NCBI GenBank assembly: GCA_001464965.1
Contig: LNEJ01000064.1
Coordinates: 1-44,624, forward strand
Length of the DNA stretch: 44,624 nt
DNA from: Gammaproteobacteria bacterium Ga0074134
GTDB taxonomy: Bacteria > Pseudomonadota > Gammaproteobacteria > Ga0077554 > Ga007554
Direction of reading: 5' to 3'
Within the stretch, counting starts at the first letter, position 1. The number at the start of each line of letters is the position of its first letter. The notes under the pieces were generated by a model. That model was given only the letters and a program-made list of their open reading frames with translations. It was not told the origin of the DNA and ran no database searches. A program made the translations under genes and the position numbers. Of this stretch, positions 16,762-25,171 are shown in pieces.

Positions 16762-17808
16762 ATGCAAACAGGCATCTACCAGGCGCTGCTCGCCGCCGTG
16801 CTGTTCGGGGCGAGCACGCCACTGGCAAAGTCGCTGACCGGCACAACCTCACCCCTGATTCTGGCGGGCCTGCTCTATCTCGGCAGCGGCCTGGGCTTGT
16901 CCGGGTGGCGGGCGTGGCGACGGCTGAGCGGCGCGCCTTTGACAGAGGCGCCGCTGACACGCCCGGACCTGCCCTGGCTGGCGGGGGCGGTCGTTGCCGG
17001 CGGGATGGCCGCGCCTGTCCTGCTCATGTGGGGCCTGAGTTCCGTACCCGGCGCCACCGCCTCGCTGTTGCTGAATCTCGAAGGGGTGTTCACGGCGCTC
17101 ATCGCCTGGTTCGTGTTCCGCGAGAACTTCGATGCGCGCATCGCGCTCGGCATGGGATTCATCGTGGTCGCGGGCGCGCTGCTCTCATGGGACCCGTCGA
17201 CCGGCTTCACGCTGCCCTTGGGCGCCCTGGCGGTGATCGGCGCGTGCCTGTGCTGGGCAATAGACAACAACCTGACCCGCAAGGTATCGGCGAGCGACGC
17301 GGCACAGATCGTCTCGATCAAGGGACTGGCCGCCGGCGGCAGCAATCTGGCGCTCGGCATCCTCATGGGGGGAACGCTGCCTGCGCCGCTCCATGCCGCA
17401 GGGGCGGCCGCGGTCGGGTTCATCGGCTATGGTGTCAGTCTGGTGCTCTTCGTGTTGGCGCTGCGCAATCTGGGCACGGCGCGGACCGGCGCCTATTTTT
17501 CCGTCGCGCCGTTCACCGGCGCGCTGATCGCCATGCTCTTCTTCGGGGAACGCCCCGGACCGTGGTTCTGGACGGCGGCGGGGCTGATGGCTGCCGGGAT
17601 CTGGCTTCATCTCACCGAACGCCATCGACACGAGCACACCCAGGAGCCGATCCGTCACGCCCACCGGCATGTCCATGACGAACACCACCGGCACGAGCAT
17701 GACTTCGAGTGGGACGGGAACGAGCCGCATGCACACGAGCACGTCCATGCGCCGATCACGCATTGGCATCCCCATTACCCCGATCTGCATCACCGGCATC
17801 GGCACTGA
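16762..17808 (+). CDS. EamA-family transporter with histidine-rich tail
   Basis: A 348-residue protein with ten predicted membrane helices in two EamA repeats, starting at QALLAAVLFGASTPLAKSLT and, for the second, at LPLGALAVIGACLCWAIDNN. It is followed by a cytoplasmic tail of about 60 residues very rich in His (HRHEHTQEPIRHAHRHVHDE and on to HHRHRH). It lies 23 bases after the P1B ATPase gene. The tail probably buffers or senses divalent metal, and export of metal or a metal complex is plausible. EamA substrates vary widely, so this is inference. Confidence 0.82.
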   Translation: MQTGIYQALLAAVLFGASTPLAKSLTGTTSPLILAGLLYLGSGLGLSGWRAWRRLSGAPLTEAPLTRPDLPWLAGAVVAGGMAAPVLLMWGLSSVPGATASLLLNLEGVFTALIAWFVFRENFDARIALGMGFIVVAGALLSWDPSTGFTLPLGALAVIGACLCWAIDNNLTRKVSASDAAQIVSIKGLAAGGSNLALGILMGGTLPAPLHAAGAAAVGFIGYGVSLVLFVLALRNLGTARTGAYFSVAPFTGALIAMLFFGERPGPWFWTAAGLMAAGIWLHLTERHRHEHTQEPIRHAHRHVHDEHHRHEHDFEWDGNEPHAHEHVHAPITHWHPHYPDLHHRHRH

Positions 17809-17894
17809 GTCCTGGATGAAGGCCGCTGATACAATGAGGATCGGTGTCTATCCTGAGTTCACTTCCTTGAATATAAACGCAGAGGAGAGATGAC

Positions 17895-18143
17895 ATGATG
17901 AGCGACTGGGACCACTTCGGCGGGTGGGGAATGGGCTTTGGCATCGTGTTCATGGTGCTGTTCTGGGGGCTGGTCATTCTCGGCATCGCCGCGCTGATCC
18001 GCTGGCTGCTGACGCCGTCACCGCCGGGCCGCAGCGCGCGCGACAAGACGCCATTGGAGATCCTGCAGGAACGCTACGCACGCGGTGAGATCGACCGGGA
18101 GGAATACGAACAGAAGAAGCGCGACCTGGAGCCGCGAGCATGA
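17895..18143 (+). CDS. SHOCT-domain small membrane protein
   Basis: An 82-residue protein. It has an N-terminal membrane helix (GFGIVFMVLFWGLVILGIAA) and a C-terminal SHOCT domain (PLEILQERYARGEIDREEYE), a short helical hairpin found at the ends of many bacterial proteins. GAGGAGA precedes ATGATG. Its stop overlaps the ATG of the following cysteine desulfurase fragment as ATGA. Small proteins of this kind are frequent in metal-resistance islands; the function is unknown. Confidence 0.8.
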   Translation: MMSDWDHFGGWGMGFGIVFMVLFWGLVILGIAALIRWLLTPSPPGRSARDKTPLEILQERYARGEIDREEYEQKKRDLEPRA

Positions 18144-18434
18144 AGGCGCCGGTTTACCTCGATTACAACGCCACCACGCCGGTCGCCCCGCAAGTGGCCG
18201 AGGCGATGCGGCCCTACCTGGTGGAGCACTTCGGCAATCCGTCTTCCTCGCATGTCTATGGCCAGCGGGCCGCCGGTGCGGTGCATGAAGCCCGTGTCTC
18301 CGTCGCGCGACTGATCGGCGCCGATTCGGAGGAGATCGTCTTCACCGGCTGCGCCACCGAAGCCAACAATCTGGCGCTCCTCGGCGTCGCCCGCGCGCTC
18401 GCGGGGAAGGCGCGGCATCTGGTGGTGAGCGCGG
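18140..18434 (+). pseudogene. cysteine desulfurase (NifS/IscS-like), N-terminal fragment
   Basis: The frame encodes MKAPVYLDYNATTPVAPQVA, FGNPSSSHVYGQRA and EIVFTGCATEANNLALLG, the N-terminal signatures of class V aminotransferase-fold cysteine desulfurases. Similarity ends after HLVVSA near residue 98 of a normal length of about 380. The catalytic lysine and cysteine are absent. The frame runs on to 18481 in unrelated sequence shared with the next gene. It is an inactive stump left by a deletion joint. Confidence 0.75.
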
Positions 18435-18464
18435 AAACCGGTGGGCCGGGCGACGGCCAAGAGT

Positions 18465-18650
18465 ATGGCCGCCGGGGATGAGTGCGGTGATGCCCCGCGT
18501 CGCGATCCCGCTTCCGCTGAAGAGCGGCAGCGGATGATCGCCACGGCAGCGTATCTCCGGGCCGAACGCCGGGGGTTCGCGCCCGGCCACGAGACCGAAG
18601 ACTGGCTGGAGGCCGAGGCGGAGATCGACCGGCAGCTTGCCTGCGGGTGA
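18465..18650 (+). CDS. DUF2934-like protein
   Basis: A 61-residue protein. EERQRMIATAAYLRAERRGF followed by ETEDWLEAEAEIDRQL is the compact helical DUF2934 domain. The ATG at 18465 is preferred to the GTG at 18441, but the gene overlaps the end of the cysteine desulfurase remnant, so its true 5' end and ribosome binding site may have been lost. Function unknown. Confidence 0.6.
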   Translation: MAAGDECGDAPRRDPASAEERQRMIATAAYLRAERRGFAPGHETEDWLEAEAEIDRQLACG

Positions 18651-18722
18651 GCCGTTTGACGCGCGGCTGGAGCGTCTTCGACAGTGGGGCAAAAGCGAGG
18701 GTCTTTTTAGAGGAGATGAAAT

Positions 18723-18905
18723 ATGGTAACTGATCCAGTGTGCAAAATGGACGTGGACCCGGCCAAGGCAGCAGCGAAGGTGGAATACGCCGGGCAGGCA
18801 TACCTGAATGAGCTGGTGGCAGTGGACGGCCGCCTCCTGCATCTCTTCGGTAACAACGATGACGAGGTGATTGTGGTGGGTGGCGGGCAGTTGACACTGC
18901 TTTGA
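18723..18905 (+). pseudogene. YHS-domain protein fragment fused to foreign sequence
   Basis: GAGGAGATG precedes ATG 18723. The first 28 residues, MVTDPVCKMDVDPAKAAAKV then EYAGQAY, are the start of a YHS metal-binding domain. The expected continuation with the second cysteine pair is missing. From about 18804 the frame reads unrelated sequence (LNELVAVDGRLLHLF). On the minus strand that sequence reads MAISKQCQLPATHHNHLVIV from 18914, possibly the start of a lost backbone gene. The joint at about 18804 separates metal cargo from element backbone. Confidence 0.6.
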
Positions 18906-18947
18906 GATTGCCATCTTGACGCAAAACGCCAAACAAATAATTCCCTG

Positions 18948-18980
18948 AAAAAAACCGGCGGGAAAAATTCTCGCCGGTTT
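18948..18980 (-). terminator. intrinsic terminator
   Basis: On the minus strand AAACCGGCG and CGCCGGTTT form a 9-bp stem around an 11-base loop, followed by seven T. It lies 15 bases after the stop of the 18995-19240 gene and closes the backbone operon. Confidence 0.85.
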
Positions 18981-18994
18981 GTGAGACCGGTTAT

Positions 18995-19240
18995 CTACTC
19001 TTTTTCGATGAGATTCACGAATGCTTCTCCCTCGACATAGGTGTCGTTGCAAATGCTGTCATTAATCTCTTCGCTGGTTTTTACGCAAGTACCGATCGAC
19101 CAATCGATGATCCACGAGGAATCATCTGTTTCCGGGTCAACCGGCGCCTGTGCTGCTCCCAACATCTCATTGATGCCGTCGTAAACTCGCGCCTCATCAG
19201 GTTCATCAACAAGAATACGCAGTGTGACTATGTGTGCCAT
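18995..19240 (-). CDS. small acidic hypothetical protein
   Basis: An 81-residue acidic protein beginning MAHIVTLRILVDEPDEARVY. I do not recognise the family. Two features resemble another backbone protein (24849-25103): an N-terminal strand with a polar start and an acidic C-terminus. The track frame opens at 19372 inside the leader; ATG 19240 follows AAGGAGCTCAC. It is the last gene of the minus-strand series, with its own stem A/stem B leader upstream and an intrinsic terminator just downstream. Confidence 0.7.
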   Translation of the reverse strand: MAHIVTLRILVDEPDEARVYDGINEMLGAAQAPVDPETDDSSWIIDWSIGTCVKTSEEINDSICNDTYVEGEAFVNLIEKE

Positions 19241-19320
19241 GTGAGCTCCTTGAAAAACGCGGAACCCGCCATCCCTGTACGGGATAGTGAGTATCCCGCG
19301 AGGGTATTGAGGTTGCCCGT
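19241..19320 (-). promoter_or_regulatory. attenuator-like leader L1
   Basis: Minus strand. Stem A: CGGGATA/TATCCCG closed by CCCT/AGGG. Stem B: CGCGGGA/TTCCGCG, which reuses the 5' arm of stem A and is followed by TTTTTC. AAGGAG and the ATG come next. Confidence 0.65.
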
Positions 19321-19381
19321 TGCCGGACATCGTTGAAAAACCCCGGCCCGCAAACGCGGAACCGGGGAACACTGCTTTACT

Positions 19382-20566
19382 TTATGCCACCAACTGCTTG
19401 GCCAGCGCCACCTCGATGCTGTCACCGTCCTGGTTCAGGACATCGAGGCCGGTGTCGGGCATGTCGCCCGACGTGGACTGGCTCACCGCGATCTTCTTGG
19501 CCATGAGCGTCAGGCACGCAATCTGCGCCGTCCTCTCATAGCCTAAGAAGTACACGTCCACCGGTTGCTTCTGTCCAATGCGCCAGGAGCGCCGGGCCGC
19601 CTGCTGCAGCGTGTACACGTTGTAGCCGCTCTGCATAAACACGATGGTCGGGAATTCCAGCAGATCCAGGCCAGTCTTGACGAGCTCGGGGTTGGTGATC
19701 AATACCTCGACCCCTCGATCCACCTGATCCATGATCCAGTCCTCCCGCTTGCTCGTGTCCACCGATGCCCGCAGCACCGCAGCCTTGAAGCCCGCCGCCT
19801 CCAGTATCGCCTTGAGGCGGCTGGTAGTGTCGCGGGTGCCGGTGTAGGTGGTGTATACCAGCACACGCCGCCCACGCGCCTTCTCCGCCAGGCAGATTGC
19901 CAGCAGCCGCTCCTCTTTCGGGCTGGCCTCGCCTTCCCCGAACACCGTGGGAACAAAGGCGAGCAACGCCCTGGAGCGCGGATGCTTAACGACTTCCTCG
20001 CGGAAACAGCAGTCGGGCCACGCCAGCAGCACGTTGAGCACCACACCCAGCAGGCTCTTGTCGCCACGGCGCAAGGCCTGCCGCAACTCCTCTTTCAGGC
20101 TCTGTTCCAGTCCCTCGTAACGACAGGCCTGGTCGGGCGCCATACCCACCTCCACGAAATGCTCCTCGTAGGGCGGCAGGATATTGCCGCCGATCTGCTT
20201 GAGCTTGAGGAACGCGGTATACGGCAGCACATGGCGGGCAATCCCCTTGGGTCCGAACCCCGGCCCCTTCTTGGTATGCACCGTCATGCGCGTGCCGCGC
20301 GCCGTCTTGTGGCTGCCCTCCTCCACTTCCTTGTAGATGTCGATGAGGATGCCATGCTCGCGCAGGAACCCCATCGCCGCCGTGCCCAGGCTATTGTTGC
20401 GGGTGCGGGTGTAGCCGTCCCCGATCATCTCCCGTGGCATGATGCGCCACAGGAGATAAAAGAGATCGTCGGCATAGCCACCCATCAAGGTGCCCGTCAG
20501 CAGCAGCACCTTGCGGCTCTTGGCGGCCAGCACGCCCATCGCCTGGCCCTGCGCCGATCCCTCGTT
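19382..20566 (-). CDS. SNF2-like helicase, 3' exon
   Basis: This is the downstream 394 codons of the helicase whose 5' exon is 22983-24149. It starts at AAC 20566 with NEGSAQGQAMGVLAAKSRKV and LLLTGTLMGG (motifs II/III region). It ends with the helicase C-terminal domain: RRVLVYTTYTGTRDTT, VEVLITNPELVKTGLDLLEF and QQAARRSWRIGQKQPVDVYF (motifs V and VI of the SNF2 type). The frame extends upstream to 20644 only because it reads through intron domains V and VI. The spliced protein would be 783 residues. A role in element replication or transfer is inferred from the context. Confidence 0.85.
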   Translation of the reverse strand, partial: NEGSAQGQAMGVLAAKSRKVLLLTGTLMGGYADDLFYLLWRIMPREMIGDGYTRTRNNSLGTAAMGFLREHGILIDIYKEVEEGSHKTARGTRMTVHTKKGPGFGPKGIARHVLPYTAFLKLKQIGGNILPPYEEHFVEVGMAPDQACRYEGLEQSLKEELRQALRRGDKSLLGVVLNVLLAWPDCCFREEVVKHPRSRALLAFVPTVFGEGEASPKEERLLAICLAEKARGRRVLVYTTYTGTRDTTSRLKAILEAAGFKAAVLRASVDTSKREDWIMDQVDRGVEVLITNPELVKTGLDLLEFPTIVFMQSGYNVYTLQQAARRSWRIGQKQPVDVYFLGYERTAQIACLTLMAKKIAVSQSTSGDMPDTGLDVLNQDGDSIEVALAKQLVA

Positions 20567-20608
20567 GTCGGGTAAGGAAGCTGCATTGCTGCAAGCTCCC
20601 TCCCCTAA

Positions 20609-20642
20609 GAACCGTACGTGAAAGTTTCCCGTCATACGGCTC
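20609..20642 (-). ncRNA. group II intron domain V
   Basis: A 34-base catalytic hairpin beginning GAGCCGTATGACGGG and ending CACGTACGGTTC, with the GAAA tetraloop-type centre and the two-base bulge. Its first bases overlap the stop codon of the intron-encoded protein (20641-20643). The sequence is of the kind seen in chloroplast-like (CL) bacterial introns. Confidence 0.9.
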
Positions 20643-22356
20643 AAGCCTCTCTAAGTTCCCTTGCGGGAACCGGCTTCACAACGTCCAATTTCCGGTTATG
20701 AACCTGCCTGTGACAATTTGGATGCAAAAGAACCAAGTTGGACATGATGTCTTTTCCACCATCAACACGACGAACCAGATGATGAACATTCCATCCTGAT
20801 TCTTTCGTGATGCGTTGTTGGCAGATCGGACAGAGTCCTTCCTGATCTAACCAGAGCTTTATCAGCTTCCTACGCCCTCGCAGGTTGTCTTCCATCTTGG
20901 CCCCGATTCGGGCCTCAAAGTAGGATTCCCAGCGTGGATCAAATGGATTGGCTTCCGCCCTGATCTTGCAATAGCGTCGGATTGGTGTTTCACCGGCATA
21001 GACCAGCTTCACCAATTTTGGCTTTCCATTCGGCAAAACATCGCCGGTTTCTGCCGCAAACACCCAAGTACGAGTCCCCACGTTCTTAAAGTACTTGTCT
21101 TTAATCCAGTAGTGGTTCTTCTTTGGATGCCGACGTTTCGCCCATTGCCACAAACAGCGCCAGATTTCTCGATCAACGGTTTGAAAGGTGTCTTTGGCTA
21201 CCACATGGCGATGATAATTGATCCACCCCCGAATGACTGGGTTGAGCTGGTTTATCACGTTCAGGTGCTTCGCCTGTTTGTTGCCTTTCACGATTCCCCG
21301 GACTTTGTCCAAGAACGTAGCTACGTTCTTTTTCGACGGCTTGATCAACAACTTCTTACCGTACTTGCGGACGTTTTGTCCGAGAAAATCGAACCCTTCT
21401 TCAATGTGCGTAATCTTGGTTTTCTCAGCAGAAAGGATCAAACCTCTTTCCGCCATGAATGCCTCAACAAGTGGCTTAACCTCATCTTCGAGTAGCTCTT
21501 TCGAGACGCCCGTTATGATAAAGTCATCCGCATAACGCACCAGATTGACTTTGACCTTTTGGCCCCTTCGGGTTGTCCAAGGATACGCTTTCTCAAGCGC
21601 AGCCTGTAGACCATCCAGAGCCATGTTTGCCAATGTCGGCGAGATGATTCCGCCTTGCGGCGTACCCGCATCTGTTGAATGAAGAAGCCCATCTTCCATG
21701 TATCCAGCCTTTAGCCATTTGCGAAGAATCTCCTTGTCCAATGGAATATTGGACAGAAGCCATTCATGACTGATGTTGTCAAAGCAGCCTTTGATGTCGC
21801 CTTCTAAAACCCATTGCGGAGAATTGCCACGTGCGAGCGCCTTGTAACAGTGCTCGATCGCATCCGCAGTGCATCTTTGAGGACGAAACCCATATGAGTT
21901 CGTATCCGCTTTGGTTTCCGAGACGGGTTCCAGTGCCAGCAGGTGTAAAGCCTGCATAGCCCGGTCCTTCATCGTCGGAATTCCTAACGGGCGCATCTTT
22001 CCATTGCTTTTCGGGATATAGACCCGGCGCAAGGGACGTGGTTGATAACCACGTCTGCTAAGCGATGACACGGCCAGAGTTTTGGATTCTGGTGTTGACC
22101 AAGTTGCCTTATCGACACCTGGCGTGTTCTTACCTTGATTTTCAGTCACCCGTTTCACGGCGATTGCTTTACCAGAAAACGAGTGGGTCAGCAGCCATTG
22201 CAAAGCTTTCACCTTGCCCCAGCGGCCTTCCTGTGTTGCCTTTACGATGCGCGCTTGGAGCCTCCTGACTTCCCTATGACACTCAGCCCAGCGGATGCTG
22301 TGCCATGATGTCGGGTCGCCGGAGAGCGCACCTGCGCGAACAGCTTGCGTAGTCAT
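20641..22356 (-). CDS. ltrA: group II intron reverse transcriptase/maturase with HNH domain
   Basis: A 571-residue intron-encoded protein. The reverse transcriptase motifs are present: YIPKSNGKMRPLGIPTMKDR, GTPQGGIISPTLANMALDG and the catalytic LVRYADDFII. Next comes the maturase (X) region around LNPVIRGWINYHRHVVAKDT. The C-terminal HNH endonuclease (CPICQQRI, HHLVRRVDGGKD, NLVLLHPNCHRQVH) is intact. It promotes intron splicing and retrohoming. ATG 22356 lies 9 bases after AGGAGG; ATG 22362 is a closer alternative. No frameshift is visible, so the intron may still be mobile. Confidence 0.92.
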   Translation of the reverse strand: MTTQAVRAGALSGDPTSWHSIRWAECHREVRRLQARIVKATQEGRWGKVKALQWLLTHSFSGKAIAVKRVTENQGKNTPGVDKATWSTPESKTLAVSSLSRRGYQPRPLRRVYIPKSNGKMRPLGIPTMKDRAMQALHLLALEPVSETKADTNSYGFRPQRCTADAIEHCYKALARGNSPQWVLEGDIKGCFDNISHEWLLSNIPLDKEILRKWLKAGYMEDGLLHSTDAGTPQGGIISPTLANMALDGLQAALEKAYPWTTRRGQKVKVNLVRYADDFIITGVSKELLEDEVKPLVEAFMAERGLILSAEKTKITHIEEGFDFLGQNVRKYGKKLLIKPSKKNVATFLDKVRGIVKGNKQAKHLNVINQLNPVIRGWINYHRHVVAKDTFQTVDREIWRCLWQWAKRRHPKKNHYWIKDKYFKNVGTRTWVFAAETGDVLPNGKPKLVKLVYAGETPIRRYCKIRAEANPFDPRWESYFEARIGAKMEDNLRGRRKLIKLWLDQEGLCPICQQRITKESGWNVHHLVRRVDGGKDIMSNLVLLHPNCHRQVHNRKLDVVKPVPARELREA

Positions 22357-22982
22357 CTGCATTCCCTCCTGTGAAGGTTGATCAAACAATCTCGTAAAGA
22401 AAGACCTTGCGGAAGTCTGCCCGCTTTCGCGTGGGATGATGTTGCCATGTCGGTGCAATCCCTATTCGACCCATTACAGGCCGACATTCGCTTTCTCCGC
22501 ATTCCTATACCCGCACTTCCAACAACGTTCCTTACGGTTCGCCTGCCCATCTCGGGCGAAAATACGGGCTTACCATGTTCCACTTAAACAACAAGAACGG
22601 GTTAGACCCTGCCTATCCACCGGTAGCGTTGAATGTCCGCGTGCCCTCATACAAAAGGAGGGCAACCCGCTACGTCGCCTTTTTGGCTCAAGCCTGTCAG
22701 CATCTTTGGCTTGTACACACGTGACGATGTTTATCAGCAGTTCACTTGCGTTGGTCATACCGTCCAGCCTAGCGCCCCCTCCGCATTGATGCTCGCAGAT
22801 GCAGATATCCCCTCACGGTTCAATCCTGGCTTTTCAGCCGAGCTACATTGTCATGGCAGCTTCACACATACCCGTTACCCGGTATGCATGTGCCACTAGG
22901 CTACTGTTGGCGGAGCAACAGGTTTCCTCGCTGGTTAAAAAACCCCAGTTGAAACGATTGTCTAAGCGACTTCATGTCGCAC

Positions 22983-24149
22983 TTTATACTCATGCCCCTC
23001 ATCCACTACCAACAGGTCGAAATAGCCATCCGGCAGATAGCGCTTGATGAACTCCGTGGGTTGATAGCCACCCTGACCGAAGGCGAACTCCGTCGTACCC
23101 AGTGCCCGTTCGATACGCTGGGCCTTGCGGTCGGAGAACACCAGATCGCCGTTCTCATCCATGAGATTGACGAACTCATAGACATTGTCGACGAGCATCC
23201 CCGACAGCATGTCGGCGCCGAAGCACTGCACCAGCCGCTGCGCCGTCTTGGGGCCAATGGTGGGGATCTGGCACAACGCCTCAACCACCTGAGCCGCCCG
23301 GTCCTTGACCTCGCCGGGGCGCATCAGGGTCCACAACCGCTCACCGCAATGCGGGCACGCGGTGCGGCTGTCGCCCGCATGGGCGTGATAGCCTTCTGGC
23401 GTCAGTGGATGACCCTCCGCATCGGTCAGTACCACACCACAACGTGGGCAGGCCGCCAGCTTCACGGTCTGCACGAACGACTGAGACGCCTCGTTACCCT
23501 CCTCGGTAGGTTGGCGGCGGTGGAACTTGCGTACTGTCACCGCCGGACGCCAGTGGAAGCCCATGCGCATCCGCACCCGCCCCAGCACGAAGAACTCCTG
23601 TCGCTGTTCTTCACACGGGCACGGGGTGGAGACATCGAGCATGGCACGCAGCTGCAACAGCTTGCGCAGCGTGTCGGGGCCGTTGAGCACCCACACCCTG
23701 GCCCCCGACACGGTTTCCAGGATCTCGCGCCGCCACTTGTAGACCAGGTGGGGCGGGGAGATCACCAGCGTGCGTTTGTAGCCCTCGGCATGCATGACGG
23801 CGGCGGTACAGATCGCCATCATGGTCTTGCCGGTGCCCATCTCGGCGTTGATGACTGCGGCGGGCGCGCCGTGGTCGATCAACAACCGCGTGACCGCCTG
23901 CACAACATCCTGCTGGGCCGGGAACGGCTTGCGTTTGATCCCCAGCATCACCGCCTCACGGCGGGAATCGGGGCACCCGTCGTAGACGGGCGGGTTTTGG
24001 CGGCTGACAGCCGCCAGCAGGCCCTCGCCGAAGTCGGCGACGAACTGCGACAGTGGAATAATGTTGGCATCTGGGGCGACGAGCTCGCCCTCGGTGACAA
24101 CATCGAGATGATTGATATCATCCAATACGGTTTCTGCAACAGCATTCAT
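22983..24149 (-). CDS. SNF2-like helicase, 5' exon
   Basis: The first 389 codons of a superfamily 2 helicase interrupted by a group II intron. An N-terminal arm leads to PFPAQQDVVQAVTRLLIDHG and then Walker A in NAEMGTGKTMMA (residues 101-112). LVISPPHLVYKWRREIL is motif Ia. A zinc-binding insertion with CPRCG and CPHCG follows. A helix-hairpin-helix-like patch (IPTIGPKTAQRLVQCFGADM) lies near residue 300. The exon ends in motif II, LLVVDEGHEYK, exactly at the splice site. ATG 24149 follows AAGAGGAG. Without splicing, the frame stops at 22962. Confidence 0.88.
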
Positions 24150-24226
24150 GGTGTGCTCCTCTTGTGGTTGAAAAAACAAGGGGCAAACCACGCCCCTTCA
24201 GGGGAATGAGTTGCCCCTGTAGGGTG
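24150..24226 (-). promoter_or_regulatory. attenuator-like leader L2
   Basis: Minus strand. Stem A: AGGGG/CCCCT closed by CCCT/AGGG. Stem B: GGGGCAA/TTGCCCC followed by TTGTTTTTTC. TTCAACC and AGAGGAG precede the helicase ATG. Confidence 0.7.
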
Positions 24227-24250
24227 GATGAAAGTTTGTGCTATATCACA

Positions 24251-24742
24251 TCAGCTTGCCTCGGCTGACTCTTCGGTGAGCGCCTTGATTTCTTCGATTT
24301 CCTGGTCGTCCAGCTCGAAGAAGATCGCATGCCGACCCTCTGTCACCGCATCGGTAACGGCTTTGACAAGACTGCTGAAACCGATTTCGGTGGTTTCCAC
24401 ATCGTAGCTGGCATGCTTGGGGTACGCCGAAAACCAAAAACTGTCATCCGTGATGACCAGTCGATTACAACGAATGCGATGCTCGTCTTCGTTGTCCCAC
24501 CCAGCGCCCGCCGCCACTTCGGCGAGAGCGAACTTGTTGTCTCGCACGAGGGTTGCAAACCTCTGCAAATCGGCAAGCCAGGCGTTGTTGATTGGGAAGG
24601 ACGCCCAACGCGGGCCGTCCCCCCAGTCATCCAGCACGTTAGCTTTTACGAATCCCGTTAACGATGTGTCTTCCGGTATGTGAATAGCCATCAGTGATGA
24701 CAGCGGATTGGTTTCTGTTACAGGTGTTGCGTTATCACTCAT
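24251..24742 (-). CDS. hypothetical backbone protein
   Basis: A 163-residue acidic protein that I do not recognise by family. After a polar start (MSDNATPVTETNPLSSLMAI) it has aromatic-rich mixed segments (DDWGDGPRWASFPINNAWLA, DDSFWFSAYPKHASYDVETT). It ends in an acidic helix (FFELDDQEIEEIKALTEESA). No signal or membrane segment is seen. ATG 24742 follows AAGGAG. It sits between two attenuator-like leaders, its own (L3) and that of the helicase gene. Confidence 0.75.
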   Translation of the reverse strand: MSDNATPVTETNPLSSLMAIHIPEDTSLTGFVKANVLDDWGDGPRWASFPINNAWLADLQRFATLVRDNKFALAEVAAGAGWDNEDEHRIRCNRLVITDDSFWFSAYPKHASYDVETTEIGFSSLVKAVTDAVTEGRHAIFFELDDQEIEEIKALTEESAEAS

Positions 24743-24820
24743 GGATCGGCTCCTTTTGTGGTTGAAAAAACAAAGGGGCAGTCCACGGCCCCGGAGGGGA
24801 ACGTGGATCGTCCCCTGCGG
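24743..24820 (-). promoter_or_regulatory. attenuator-like leader L3
   Basis: Minus strand. Stem A: GGGG/CCCC closed by CCCG/CGGG. Stem B: GGGGAC with TCCACG against CGTGGACT and GCCCC, followed by TTTGTTTTTTC. TTCAACC and AAGGAG precede the ATG. Confidence 0.7.
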
Positions 24821-24848
24821 GCAAATAGAAGGCAATAAAAAATGTTTC

Positions 24849-25103
24849 CTACTTCAGGCTGACTACTGCATCAGCATCCTCTTCGGCGGTGTCGACGCTA
24901 TATAGCCGCACAGGGCCGGTGCAATGACCCAATACCCTATCTGAATAGGCGCTGACATGTCCCTCTGGCGAATACACCACATAGAAATAGGTGGCTTCAC
25001 TGCCTTTGTCGCGTTGAATGCTTAAAGCCTCTTTCGCGGCCGCCAGCGGGGTGTCCGCGTCGATATCGATTTCCCATACGACACGATAGGTCGTCTTCAT
25101 CAT
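24849..25103 (-). CDS. small hypothetical protein
   Basis: An 84-residue acidic protein (MMKTTYRVVWEIDIDADTPL, AAAKEALSIQRDKGSEATYF). The first half looks like a strand-helix-strand unit in which a helix AAKEALSIQ follows IDIDADTP. The end is acidic (DTAEEDADAVVSL). The family is not named with confidence. ATG 25103, five bases after AGGAG, is preferred; ATG 25100 is possible. Its leader combines L4 with long structured element R1. Confidence 0.7.
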   Translation of the reverse strand: MMKTTYRVVWEIDIDADTPLAAAKEALSIQRDKGSEATYFYVVYSPEGHVSAYSDRVLGHCTGPVRLYSVDTAEEDADAVVSLK

Positions 25104-25171
25104 GCTTTCTCCTGTATACAATAAATCCAAGAAAAGCACGCTCCCCTGCCGGGAATGTGATTCCCCGGATG
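25104..25171 (-). promoter_or_regulatory. attenuator-like leader L4
   Basis: Minus strand. Stem A: CCGGGGAAT/ATTCCCGG. Stem B: CAC-TTCCC against GGGGA-GTG, followed by TTTTCTTGG. Nearly identical leaders stand before 30855 (L11) and 34465 (L16). It follows long element R1. Confidence 0.6.

Larger units (their letters stand above)
20567..22982 (-). mobile_element. group II intron inside the helicase gene
   Basis: The 5' boundary at 22982 reads GTGCGAC, matching GUGYG. The 3' end at 20567 reads CGAC, matching the AY rule. A classical 34-base domain V lies at 20609-20642. Domain VI (20571-20604) is a long stem with a candidate unpaired A in TTACCC. Removing exactly 20567-22982 joins GAG TAT AAA to AAC GAG GGA in frame and restores DEGHEYKNEGSAQG, a normal motif II region. 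The intron is 2416 bases and encodes its own reverse transcriptase. The stretch 22357-22982 contains the 5' ribozyme domains I-III and no gene. Confidence 0.92.

Noticed and set aside
19565-20575. 336-codon plus frame opposite the helicase 3' exon
   Set aside because: Shadow of a gene with clear SNF2 motifs on the minus strand.
20567-20644. MSRMTGNFHVRFLGEG as the start of the helicase 3' part
   Set aside because: These codons read through intron domains V and VI and are absent after splicing.
22378-22900. Several plus and minus frames of 60-117 codons within the intron
   Set aside because: They lie in the ribozyme domains upstream of the maturase and have no protein features.
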